The position numbers and the translations under genes were made by a program. DNA of 64,000 nt. Origin: Rhodanobacter sp. LX-99 (GTDB lineage Bacteria; Pseudomonadota; Gammaproteobacteria; Xanthomonadales; Rhodanobacteraceae). This document shows positions 56,697-64,000 of this stretch, in pieces. The notes under the pieces are model-generated. The model was not told the origin of the DNA. It did no database searches and saw nothing but the letters and a program-made list of their open reading frames with translations. Position 1 is the stretch's first letter; every line of letters starts with the position of its first letter. The stretch lies in assembly GCF_018599185.1 (NCBI RefSeq), contig NZ_JAHFVL010000001.1, positions 1,674,001 through 1,738,000 on the forward strand, read 5' to 3'.

Positions 56697-57554
56697 TTAC
56701 CCTCGCGCAATCAACGCTATCGCCAGTAGCGCCAGCGCCACGCCGGCGAGGTTGAACCGACTCAGCCGCTCGCGGAACAGCAGCAGGCCGACCAGCGCGC
56801 CCAGCGCCACCACGCCGAGGTTCATGCTGGCGAACACCAGCGACGAATGCTGCGGCAGCGCACGGTGGCCGCGCAGATAGAACAGGATGTTGCCGAAGTT
56901 GGCCAGCCCGAGCAGCAGGCCGGCCAGCGCGCTGCGCAGCGTGAAGCGGGTTTGGTCCTGCACGCGACGCCACAGCTGCATGGCGAACGCGACCAGCAGG
57001 GCCAGCGCGAACATCGCCTGCAGCGACGCGCCCAGCGGCACGCCGGCCAGCGCCACGCGCTTGAACAGGATGTCGATCACGCCGAAGCCGGCGAACACCA
57101 GCAGCGGATACAGCCAGCCGGCGGCGCCGTGTTCCGCCGTGCCATGCCCGCTGCGCCAGACCATGCACAGCAGGGCGAGCAGGCCCAGTGCGATGCCGAT
57201 GCCCTTGGGCGCGGTGAGCTGTTCGCCGAACAGCGCAAACGCCGCCAGCAGCGAGAGCAGCAAGGACAGCCGTTGCGCCGCATCGCTGCGCACGATGCCG
57301 GCATGCCGCACCGACGCGGCCAGCGCCAGAAAGATCGTCGGCAGCAGGATGCCCAGCACGGCCAGCGCCAGCCACGGCGTGCCCGGTTCGCGCAACGTGG
57401 CCAACGACGGCTGCAGCAGCAACGCGGTGAGTGCGCCGGTCACCACATAGTTCCAGGCGATCGCCTGGCCCACGTCGACCTCCGCGCGGCGCGCCAGCTT
57501 CAGCAGTACCGACACCAGCACGCTGCACACCACGCTGAGCAGGACGTAGATCAT
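56697..57554 (-). CDS. EamA/DMT-family membrane transporter
   Basis: A 285-residue drug/metabolite transporter with ten helices in two EamA repeats. The N-terminal half starts MIYVLLSVVCSVLVSVLLKLARR, and the C-terminal half has ANFGNILFYLRGHRALPQHSSLVFASMNLGVVALGALVGLLLFRERLSRFN. The substrate is unknown; family members export amino acids or small metabolites. A broken copy of its 3' end lies 2.2 kb away at 54288-54524. Convergent with the XRE regulator gene (26 bp apart). Confidence 0.88.
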   Translation of the reverse strand: MIYVLLSVVCSVLVSVLLKLARRAEVDVGQAIAWNYVVTGALTALLLQPSLATLREPGTPWLALAVLGILLPTIFLALAASVRHAGIVRSDAAQRLSLLLSLLAAFALFGEQLTAPKGIGIALGLLALLCMVWRSGHGTAEHGAAGWLYPLLVFAGFGVIDILFKRVALAGVPLGASLQAMFALALLVAFAMQLWRRVQDQTRFTLRSALAGLLLGLANFGNILFYLRGHRALPQHSSLVFASMNLGVVALGALVGLLLFRERLSRFNLAGVALALLAIALIARG

Positions 57555-57606
57555 CCGTCACTCCGGCGACGGCAGACCGTCAGGCCGTCGCCGCATCGAC
57601 ACCCGC

Positions 57607-58473
57607 TCAAAACGCATCCAGCGGAATCTTCAGGTAGCGCACGCCGTTGTCCTCGGCCGGCGGCAATTGGCCCGCGCGCATGTTCACCTGCACCGCCGGC
57701 AGCAGCAGCGCCGGCACCGCCAGGGTGGCGTCGCGTGCGCCGCGCATGCGCACGAATTCATCTTCGCCGATGCCGTCGTGCACGTGGATGTTGTCGCGAC
57801 GCTCGGCGCCGACCGTGGTCTCGTGGGCAAACACGTCGCGGCCGGCGGGCTTGTAGTCGTGGCAGAGGAATACCCGGGTTTCCTGCGGCAAGGCAAAAAT
57901 GCGCTGGATCGAGCGGTACAGCGTGCGCGCATCGCCGCCGGGGAAATCGCAGCGCGCGGTGCCGTAGTCGGGCATGAACAGGGTGTCGCCGACGAAGGCC
58001 GCGTCGCCGACCCGATGGGTCATGCACGCCGGCGTGTGGCCGGGCGTATGCATCGCCACGGCTTCGATGCCGCCGACCATGTAGCGCTCGCCGTCCTTGA
58101 ACAGGTGGTCGAACTGGCTGCCGTCGCGTTTGAAACCGGGGCCCGCGTTGAACAGCTGGCCGAACGTGTCCTGCACGCCGCGGATGTGTTCGCCGATGCC
58201 CAGCCGGCCGCCCAGTTGCGCCCGCACATACGGCGCCGCCGACAGGTGGTCGGCGTGCACGTGGGTGTCGATCACCCAGTCCACGTCGAGCCCCTGCGTT
58301 CGCACGAACGCGATCAGCGCGTCGGCCGAGGCATGACCGGTACGCCCGGACGCGGCGTCATAGTCGAGCACGCTGTCGAACACGGCCGCTCTGCGCGTGG
58401 CCGGGTCCCACGCCACGTAGCTGAAGGTATGGCTGGCTTCGTCGAAGAAGGCCTGCACCTCGGGGCGATGCAT
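57607..58473 (-). CDS. MBL-fold hydrolase, persulfide dioxygenase-like (ETHE1/Blh type)
   Basis: A 288-residue metallo-beta-lactamase-fold protein. Metal ligands are visible: H71-V-H73-A-D75-H76 in THVHADHLSAA, His in TPGHTPAC, Asp in FVGDTLFMPDYG and His in LCHDYKPAG. This is the mono-iron persulfide dioxygenase pattern. These enzymes oxidise glutathione persulfide to sulfite. It stands two bases after the YeeE/YedE pair in one operon, the arrangement of bigR-type sulfide-detoxification loci, though no BigR gene is in the window. Confidence 0.85.
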   Translation of the reverse strand: MHRPEVQAFFDEASHTFSYVAWDPATRRAAVFDSVLDYDAASGRTGHASADALIAFVRTQGLDVDWVIDTHVHADHLSAAPYVRAQLGGRLGIGEHIRGVQDTFGQLFNAGPGFKRDGSQFDHLFKDGERYMVGGIEAVAMHTPGHTPACMTHRVGDAAFVGDTLFMPDYGTARCDFPGGDARTLYRSIQRIFALPQETRVFLCHDYKPAGRDVFAHETTVGAERRDNIHVHDGIGEDEFVRMRGARDATLAVPALLLPAVQVNMRAGQLPPAEDNGVRYLKIPLDAF

Positions 58474-58475
58474 CG

Positions 58476-58898
58476 TCAGTGTCCTCCGGCAGGAGGCAGC
58501 AGGCGCGCGGCCAGCCACCAGCCCGCGATCATGCAAGCCACCAGCACCAGCAGCGCGGGCACGCCGGCACCGAGCGAGGCCAGCGCCGGGCCGGGACAGT
58601 AGCCGGCGATGCCCCAGCCGATGCCGAACAGGGCGGCGCCGCCGATCAACCGAACGTCGATGTGGCGCGACGTGGGCCACTGGAACCGCTCCGCCAGCAA
58701 CGGGCGCGATCGCCGCAGCACCAGCCGATAGCCGATCGCGGTGGTCAGCACGGCACCGGCCATCACGAAGACCAGGCGTGGATCCCACGCGCCGAAGACG
58801 TCCAGGAAGCCGAGCACCACGGCCGGCTGGGTCATGCCGCCGAGGCTGAGGCCGAGACCGAACAGCAGCCCGGCGGCGAACGCGATCCACGCTCTCAT
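58476..58898 (-). CDS. YeeE/YedE-family sulfur transporter (C-terminal half type)
   Basis: A 140-residue membrane protein with four helices, matching one half of YeeE/YedE thiosulfate permeases. Conserved cysteine in GWGIAGYCPGPAL and GLGLSLGGMTQPA. Its ATG overlaps the preceding YeeE gene by four bases. With its partner it would form a two-protein channel (PmpA/PmpB) for thiosulfate or other sulfur species. Confidence 0.85.
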   Translation of the reverse strand: MRAWIAFAAGLLFGLGLSLGGMTQPAVVLGFLDVFGAWDPRLVFVMAGAVLTTAIGYRLVLRRSRPLLAERFQWPTSRHIDVRLIGGAALFGIGWGIAGYCPGPALASLGAGVPALLVLVACMIAGWWLAARLLPPAGGH

Positions 58899-59320
58899 GG
58901 GCCCACTCCCAGCAGATGCCGCAGCACGAACACGGTGGCGCTGCCGAACACCATGAAGACGGCGGTCGCCAGCAGCGAGCGCGGCGACAAGCGTGCGATG
59001 CCGCAGACCCCGTGCCCGCTGGTGCAGCCACCGCCGAGCCGCGTGCCGATGCCTACCAGCAAACCGGCCAGCGCCATCCACGGCAGCCCCACCTGCGGTG
59101 CGCCGATGCCGCTGTCGCCGCGCAGCCACCACAGCAGCAGCGGCCCGGCCAGCAGGCCCAGCACGAACGCCAGCCGCCACGCGCGGTCGCCCGCGCCGCC
59201 CACTATAAGGCCGCTGGCGATGCCGCTGACGCCGGCGATGCGGCCGAGGGCCGCCATCAGCAGCACCGCCGCGAGGCCGATCAGCACACCGCCGCACAAG
59301 GCGCCGAGGTAGGGGTGCAT
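58895..59320 (-). CDS. YeeE/YedE-family sulfur transporter (N-terminal half type)
   Basis: A 141-residue membrane protein with the YeeE core GGGCTSGHGVCGIARLSPRS, including the two conserved cysteines. First gene of a three-gene operon (YeeE-YeeE-MBL); overlaps the second by ATGA. Such split pairs import or export sulfur compounds. ATG 59320 opens the first helix. Confidence 0.88.
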   Translation of the reverse strand: MHPYLGALCGGVLIGLAAVLLMAALGRIAGVSGIASGLIVGGAGDRAWRLAFVLGLLAGPLLLWWLRGDSGIGAPQVGLPWMALAGLLVGIGTRLGGGCTSGHGVCGIARLSPRSLLATAVFMVFGSATVFVLRHLLGVGP

Positions 59321-59381
59321 GGTCACGCTTCCTGTGGGTACGAAGGTGGGGATTATCGCCCCTGCACGGCCGGTTGCCGCA

Positions 59382-60242
59382 TCATGCCGGTTGCGCGGCC
59401 TGCTCAGTGGCAAGGCGACGGGCGACGCGGGCGAAGCTCGCGGCGGTCGCGGCATTCGCCGGCGCGAAGAAGAACGCGGTGGCGCGGTCGACGTGGTCGC
59501 TGTCGCGGATCGGCAGGCGCATCGAGTGGATGCTGAGATCGCCGAATTCGGGATGGAAGAACGGCACCGTGATCGCGCTCAGCGGCGCCGTGTGGCAACG
59601 CTGCCACAGCTCGACGAACTCCGTGCTGGCCGCGTTCAGCGCCTCGATCAGCTGATGGAAGCGCGGATCTTCCGGGTGCGCCGCCTGGTTCATGCGGAAC
59701 ATGCCGAGCAGGTTCAGCGCGCCGTTCTCGAAATCCGGGTACAGCCGCCGCCGCGCCGGGTTCATGAACGCGTTCCACAGGTGGTTGTCGGCGAACGGCC
59801 CGCTGAAATCGCCGAAGTCGTACAGGCATTCGGCCATGCGGTTCCACGCCAGCACGTTGAACACCGTGTCGAGCGCGAAGGCCGGCGCCTGGTACAGGTC
59901 CAGCACCTCGTGCATCACCGGCGGCAGGTTGAAGTGGTGCTCCGGCACGTCGGTGCGGGTCAGCCCCATCAGCGCGAACAGGTAGGCTTCGTCGGTCGGC
60001 GACAGCGACAACGCGCGCGCGATCCGCGCCAGCGCCGCGGCCGACACGTTGATCGCGCGGCCCTGCTCCAGCCACGTGTACCAGGTGACGCCGACCTGGG
60101 CCAGCGTCGCCACCTCCTCGCGACGCAGGCCCGGCGTCAGTCGGCGCGGCCCGCGCGGCAGGCCGGCCGCCTCGGGCGTGAGCGCGGCGCGGCGCGCGCG
60201 CAGGAAAGCCTTCAGCTCGGTGCGTTGCATGGATGTGCTCAT
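59382..60242 (-). CDS. HTH regulator with MmyB-like ligand-binding domain
   Basis: A 286-residue regulator. The N-terminal XRE HTH (about 8-90; LRREEVATLAQVGVTWYTWLEQGR) is followed by a MmyB-like domain (FNVLAWNRMAECLYDFG, PDFENGALNLLGMFR, HPEFGDLSIHSMRLPI). Members sense fatty acids or other small ligands and often control a nearby oxidoreductase or transporter. MSTSMQ at 60242 is used as start; the frame upstream to 60344 lacks conservation. Confidence 0.85.
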   Translation of the reverse strand: MSTSMQRTELKAFLRARRAALTPEAAGLPRGPRRLTPGLRREEVATLAQVGVTWYTWLEQGRAINVSAAALARIARALSLSPTDEAYLFALMGLTRTDVPEHHFNLPPVMHEVLDLYQAPAFALDTVFNVLAWNRMAECLYDFGDFSGPFADNHLWNAFMNPARRRLYPDFENGALNLLGMFRMNQAAHPEDPRFHQLIEALNAASTEFVELWQRCHTAPLSAITVPFFHPEFGDLSIHSMRLPIRDSDHVDRATAFFFAPANAATAASFARVARRLATEQAAQPA

Positions 60243-60476
60243 GGGCATGCCCGGGTGGTAGTGGGAGTACCAGCAGTGGGGACTGCCTTCCCATGCTAGC
60301 GACAGCGGCCTACCGTCGCCTGTCCCCCAAGTCATGTGCCCCACGTGACCGTGACGCCGGCGATGCCGTCATGCCCGCCCGCGGCGCACCTCCCCAGCCG
60401 CCGGCCCGTACTGCAACAGCCTGTCACAGCGCGCCGCGCGCAGACGTCCTTGTGTCAACCCATGCAGGAGATCGAC

Positions 60477-60731
60477 ATGTCGTTACTCCCCGTCCCCACC
60501 CCTGTCCACGCCTCGCGCGCCGATGCGCTCACCGATTTCGTGGTGCACGCCCAGCTGATGCTGGACCCGGCCACCCCGGAATCGGTGCGCCGCGAAGCCG
60601 AACCGCGCCTGCTGGCGCAACTGCCGACCCTGCAGGCGCTGGGCGTATTCGAACTGTTCGCGATCCGCGACCCGGCGTTGCGCGCGCTGGTGCACGACGA
60701 ACTGCAGGCGCACCGGATGCGCGCTGCCTGA
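60477..60731 (+). CDS. Small protein of unknown function
   Basis: An 84-residue hydrophilic, helix-rich protein (DALTDFVVHAQLMLDPATPESVRREAEPRLLAQLPTLQALGVFELF). No known domain is recognised, and there is no signal peptide or membrane segment. AGGAG lies ten bases before the ATG, which supports a real gene. It stands alone between a divergent regulator gene and the MarR operon. Confidence 0.6.
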   Translation: MSLLPVPTPVHASRADALTDFVVHAQLMLDPATPESVRREAEPRLLAQLPTLQALGVFELFAIRDPALRALVHDELQAHRMRAA

Positions 60732-60760
60732 CATCTTGCCGAAGCAAATGCATACCAGCA

Positions 60761-60798
60761 TATATTTGCCTTGACAAATATACTTTGGGCAATAGAAT
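60761..60798 (+). promoter_or_regulatory. MarR operator overlapping the efflux operon promoter
   Basis: TATATTTG (60761-60768) and CAAATATA (60775-60782) form a perfect 8-bp inverted repeat that covers the TTGACA -35 (60771-60776). TAGAAT (60793-60798) follows after a 16-bp spacer. Transcription would start about 60805, two bases before the ATG at 60807, so the message is almost leaderless. A bound MarR dimer would block the promoter. Confidence 0.75.
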
Positions 60799-60806
60799 GC
60801 GCGGCT

Positions 60807-61265
60807 ATGAATACCGAATCGCTCGCCTTCGCCACCCCCCGGGAAAGCTTGGGCATCCTGCTCGGCCTGGTGCGCGCGGAGATCGTGCGCGCGATGGAGG
60901 CGGAACTGGCGGCCAAGCACCTCGACCTGCGCTTCACCCAGTTCCTGATCCTCAAGCGGCTGGCCCGGCTCGGTCCGATGTCGGCCAGCGAACTGGCCCG
61001 TTCGGTCGAACTGGACGGCGGCGCGATGACCCGCCAGCTCGACCAGCTCGAACGCAAGGGCTACCTGCGCCGCTGCCCGCATGAGCAGGATCGCCGCGCG
61101 CTGCGGATCGAGCTGACCGATGCCGGCAACGCGCTGTGGCAGGAGCTGACCGACTGCAACGACCGCGTGCTGAGGGCAGCCCAGCGCTCGCTGGACGACG
61201 CCGAACAGGCGCAACTGCACGACTACCTGGAGCGCGTGCTGCACGCGCTGCGCGACAAGAACTGA
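60807..61265 (+). CDS. MarR-family regulator (EmrR/MprA-like)
   Basis: A 152-residue winged-helix repressor. Dimerisation helices flank the HTH (LARLGPMSASELARSVELDGGAMTRQLDQLERKGYLRR) with the wing at DRRALRIELTDAG. It sits directly before outer-membrane factor and EmrA-type genes, so it is probably a substrate-released repressor of the efflux operon. The ATG at 60807 lies just after the predicted transcription start; earlier frames cross the -10. Confidence 0.92.
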   Translation: MNTESLAFATPRESLGILLGLVRAEIVRAMEAELAAKHLDLRFTQFLILKRLARLGPMSASELARSVELDGGAMTRQLDQLERKGYLRRCPHEQDRRALRIELTDAGNALWQELTDCNDRVLRAAQRSLDDAEQAQLHDYLERVLHALRDKN

Positions 61266-61288
61266 CCCTTTCCACCCTGGACCTTTCC

Positions 61289-62728
61289 ATGCGTCTGCAT
61301 CTTCTTGCGGCTGCCGCCGCCCTGACCCTCGCGTTGGCCGGTTGCGCCAGCAGCGGCGGCCTGCACCCGGACGGCACGCCGATCGATCCGGCCACGCTGA
61401 AGGCCGGACACAGCCTCGCCCACCTGTCCGCGGCCGCGTGGCCATCCACCGACTGGTGGAGCGGCCTCGGCGATCCGCAGCTCGACGCATTGATCGCCGA
61501 AGCGCTGCAGGACAACCCTGGCCTCGGCGTCGCCGATGCGCGCGCCCGCGCGGCGCAGGCCGAGGCGGGCATCGCCGATGCCGCGCGCGGGCCCAGCGTG
61601 AATGGCGGCGCCGCGGTCGCCGGGGCCCGGCCGCCGGCCGCGCTGCTCGGCGACAAGGCGCATTTCGCGCTGGCCAAGTACGGCTACGCCAGCTTCAAAT
61701 GGGATCTGGACCTGTGGGGCGGCAAGCGTGCCGCGTGGGAAGCCGCGGTGGGCCAGGCGCGTGCCGCCGAGGTCGATGCCCGCGCCGCGCGCATCGAACT
61801 TTCCGGCAATGTCGCCCGCGCCTATGCGCAGCTTGGCTACGCGTTCACCCAGCAGGATCTGGCCGCCGGTGAGCTGAAGCGCGCGAAGCAGTCGCGCGAA
61901 CTGACCCGCCAGCGCGTCGCCGCCGGCATCGACAACCAGATCGCGCTGAAGCAGGGCGATGCCGAAGTGGCGAGCGCCGAACAGCAGGCGGCGCTGGCCA
62001 GCCGCGCGGTCGATGCCGCGCGCTCGTCGCTGTCGGTGCTGCTGGGCAAGGGTCCGGATCGCGGGCTGCAGATCGCCCGGCCGCAGTTGCTGAGGCCGGC
62101 CGAGCTGGCGGTGCCGTCCAACCTGCCGCTGGATCTGGTCGGCCACCGTGCCGACCTGGTCGCCGCGCGCTGGCGCGTCGAGGCGGCCGGCAAGGACATC
62201 AAGGCGGCGAAGACCGCATTCCTGCCGAACATCAGCATCGGCGCGATGGCCGGCGTGATCAGCATGGGCGGCGGCAACCCGTTCAGCCTGCCGGGGCGGT
62301 TCTACCAGTTCGGGCCGTCGCTCAGCCTGCCGATTTTCGACGGCGGCAAGTTGCGCGCCAACCTGTCCGGCAAGGATGCGCAATACGACCTCGCCGTGGC
62401 GCAGTACAACCAGACCCTGGTCGGCGCACTCAACCAGGTCGCCGATGATTTGTCCGCGCTGCAGTCGCTGCAGCAGCAGATCGACGCGCAACAGCGCGCG
62501 CAGGATGCCGCCCTGCAGGCCTGGCAACTGGCCGAACAACGTTACAAGGCCGGCATCGGCAGCTACCTGGAAGCGCTCAGTGTGCGCCAGCAGCTGCTCG
62601 CCGCCGAGCGCGGCACCGCCGCGCTCGAGGCGCAGCAGGTCGATCTTTCGGTGCAGCTGATCCAGGCCCTCGGCGGTGGCTTCCAGCCGCAGGCCGACAC
62701 CCCGTCTTCCACCCCATCACGTTCCTGA
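61289..62728 (+). CDS. Outer-membrane efflux lipoprotein, NodT family
   Basis: A 479-residue TolC-type channel with lipoprotein signal (LTLALAGC). Two outer-membrane efflux domains with the typical DWWSGLGDPQLDALIAEALQDNPGL start and SLSLPIFDGGKLRANL in the second repeat. It lies 23 bp after marR and 9 bp before the emrA-like gene. Forms the outer exit for a tripartite drug pump. Confidence 0.92.
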   Translation: MRLHLLAAAAALTLALAGCASSGGLHPDGTPIDPATLKAGHSLAHLSAAAWPSTDWWSGLGDPQLDALIAEALQDNPGLGVADARARAAQAEAGIADAARGPSVNGGAAVAGARPPAALLGDKAHFALAKYGYASFKWDLDLWGGKRAAWEAAVGQARAAEVDARAARIELSGNVARAYAQLGYAFTQQDLAAGELKRAKQSRELTRQRVAAGIDNQIALKQGDAEVASAEQQAALASRAVDAARSSLSVLLGKGPDRGLQIARPQLLRPAELAVPSNLPLDLVGHRADLVAARWRVEAAGKDIKAAKTAFLPNISIGAMAGVISMGGGNPFSLPGRFYQFGPSLSLPIFDGGKLRANLSGKDAQYDLAVAQYNQTLVGALNQVADDLSALQSLQQQIDAQQRAQDAALQAWQLAEQRYKAGIGSYLEALSVRQQLLAAERGTAALEAQQVDLSVQLIQALGGGFQPQADTPSSTPSRS

Positions 62729-62737
62729 GGCAGCCCC

Positions 62738-63976
62738 ATGTCCAGCCAGAATCCCACCGCGGCCGAAAGCACGGCGGCCGCTCCATCGCCGATGACGGCC
62801 GCGCCGAATACGGCCGCGCCGAACACGCCGGCACCGAAGAAGAATCCGCGCGGCCTGCTGCTGCGCCTGCTCGGCATCGTGGTACTGCTCGCCGCGATCG
62901 GCTGGGCGCTGTGGTATTTCCTCGACGGTCGCTGGTACGAGGGCACCGACGACGCCTACGTCAACGGCAACGTGGTGCAGATCACCCCGCAGGTGCCCGG
63001 CACCGTGGTCAGCATCGGCGCCGATGACGGCGACCTGGTGCACGCCGGCGACGTGCTGGTGCAGCTCGACCCCAGCGACGCCGACGTGGCGCTGGCCGAG
63101 GCGAAGGCGAATCTCGCCAACACCGTGCGCAAGGTGCGCGGCCTGTATTCCAGCGTGAACGGCGCCCAGGCCGACGTGGCTGCGCGCAAGACCGCGGTGG
63201 ACAAGGCGCGCGCCGATTACAACCGGCGCGTGGCGCTGGCGAAGTCCGGCGCGATCTCGGCCGAGGAGCTGGCGCACGCCAGCGACGCGCTGACCAGCGC
63301 CGAGAGCAACCTGATCACCGCGCAGCAGCAGTACCAGACCAGCAAGGTGCTGGTCGACGACACCGTGGTCGCCTCGCACCCGGACGTGCAGGCCGCTTCG
63401 GCCCGCCTGCGCGCCGCCTTCCTCGACGACGTGCGCGCCACCCTCATCGCGCCGGTGGACGGCTATGTGGCCAAACGCTCGGTGCAGGTCGGCCAGCGCG
63501 TGCAGCCCGGCGCCGCCTTGATGGCGGTGGTGCCGCTGCGCGGCGTGTGGGTGGATGCGAACTTCAAGGAAACCCAGCTCACCCACATGCGCATCGGCCA
63601 GCCGGTGACGATCGAGTCCGACGTCTACGGCGGCGCGGTGGAATACAAGGGCAAGGTGCAGAGCCTGGGCGTCGGCACCGGCAGCGCGTTCTCGCTGCTG
63701 CCGGCGCAGAACGCCACCGGCAACTGGATCAAGATCGTGCAGCGCATTCCGGTGCGCATCGTGTTCGACGACCCGACCCAGCTGGACAAGCACCCGCTGC
63801 GCATCGGCATGTCGCTGAACGTGGACGTGAGCCTGCACGACCAGAACGGCCCGATGCTGTCGCAGCAATCACCGACCAAACCCGCCTTCAGCACCGACGT
63901 CTACCGGCAGCAGCTGGCCAAGGCCGACCAGGTGATCGGGCAGATCGTCCACGCCAACATGGCCGGCGGCAAATAG
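62738..63976 (+). CDS. emrA: EmrA-type membrane-fusion protein
   Basis: A 412-residue HlyD/EmrA adaptor. A short proline/alanine-rich cytoplasmic tail, one membrane helix (about 44-66), then a lipoyl half (ITPQVPGTVVSIGADDGDLVHAGDVLVQLDPSDA), a helical hairpin and the second half (RATLIAPVDGYVAKRSVQVGQRVQPG), ending with a beta-barrel. It couples an EmrB-type MFS pump, most likely encoded just beyond the window, to the outer-membrane factor. Confidence 0.92.
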   Translation: MSSQNPTAAESTAAAPSPMTAAPNTAAPNTPAPKKNPRGLLLRLLGIVVLLAAIGWALWYFLDGRWYEGTDDAYVNGNVVQITPQVPGTVVSIGADDGDLVHAGDVLVQLDPSDADVALAEAKANLANTVRKVRGLYSSVNGAQADVAARKTAVDKARADYNRRVALAKSGAISAEELAHASDALTSAESNLITAQQQYQTSKVLVDDTVVASHPDVQAASARLRAAFLDDVRATLIAPVDGYVAKRSVQVGQRVQPGAALMAVVPLRGVWVDANFKETQLTHMRIGQPVTIESDVYGGAVEYKGKVQSLGVGTGSAFSLLPAQNATGNWIKIVQRIPVRIVFDDPTQLDKHPLRIGMSLNVDVSLHDQNGPMLSQQSPTKPAFSTDVYRQQLAKADQVIGQIVHANMAGGK

Positions 63977-64000
63977 CGCCCTTGCAGGAGCCCGCCCGCG

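Overview
The window is a GC-rich chromosomal segment of a gammaproteobacterium, most likely Rhodanobacteraceae or a close Xanthomonadales relative. The pointers are a 625-residue RpoD, a fused MrpAB antiporter subunit, a TonB-receptor-based N-acetylglucosamine cluster with NagX and NagP, CRP/Clp-type sites, and the CCCCTCTCC palindromes common in that order. Genus is inferred; no rRNA is present.

Layout. 0.1-5.0 kb: envelope/LPS genes (GT2 glycosyltransferase, CDP-glycerol-transferase-like protein, GT39 ArnT-like protein, TPR protein, LpxL-type acyltransferase). 5.1-7.7 kb: dtd and rpoD with a strong terminator. 8.2-8.55 kb: a tRNA-Ile(CAU) gene split in the anticodon loop by a 243-nt group I intron, followed by a possible Clp-controlled small RNA and an RMF-like gene. 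9.4-15.35 kb: a tightly overlapping Mrp Na+/H+ antiporter operon. 15.6-24.4 kb: a two-component system, a YncE-like beta-propeller and an RND efflux operon, tied together by the same TAAG-N7-TAAG box at three promoters. 24.5-32.0 kb: PbpC and a thioester alpha-2-macroglobulin lipoprotein. 32.1-37.5 kb: a lipase-like hydrolase, a trypsin-fold protease and a TonB receptor. 37.7-42.2 kb: Lhr helicase carrying in-frame palindromic repeat insertions.

42.3-52.6 kb is an N-acetylglucosamine/chitooligosaccharide utilisation cluster: NagX, GH20 hexosaminidase, TonB receptor and glucokinase-type kinase on the minus strand, and NagP and a LacI regulator on the plus strand, with palindromic operators in the divergent promoter. 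nagA and nagB are not in the window. 52.6-54.2 kb holds an S10-like peptidase.

54.3-56.7 kb is an AT-richer insert between a decayed copy of an EamA transporter 3' end and the intact gene. It carries a TonB-domain lipoprotein and an XRE regulator with a near-perfect operator. 56.7-59.3 kb: EamA transporter, persulfide-dioxygenase-like MBL protein and two YeeE/YedE sulfur transporters. 59.4-64 kb: a MmyB-type regulator, a small unknown gene and a MarR-controlled EmrA-type efflux operon that runs off the window.

Several genes have a -10 element only 6-8 nt before the start codon and no ribosome binding site, suggesting leaderless mRNAs.
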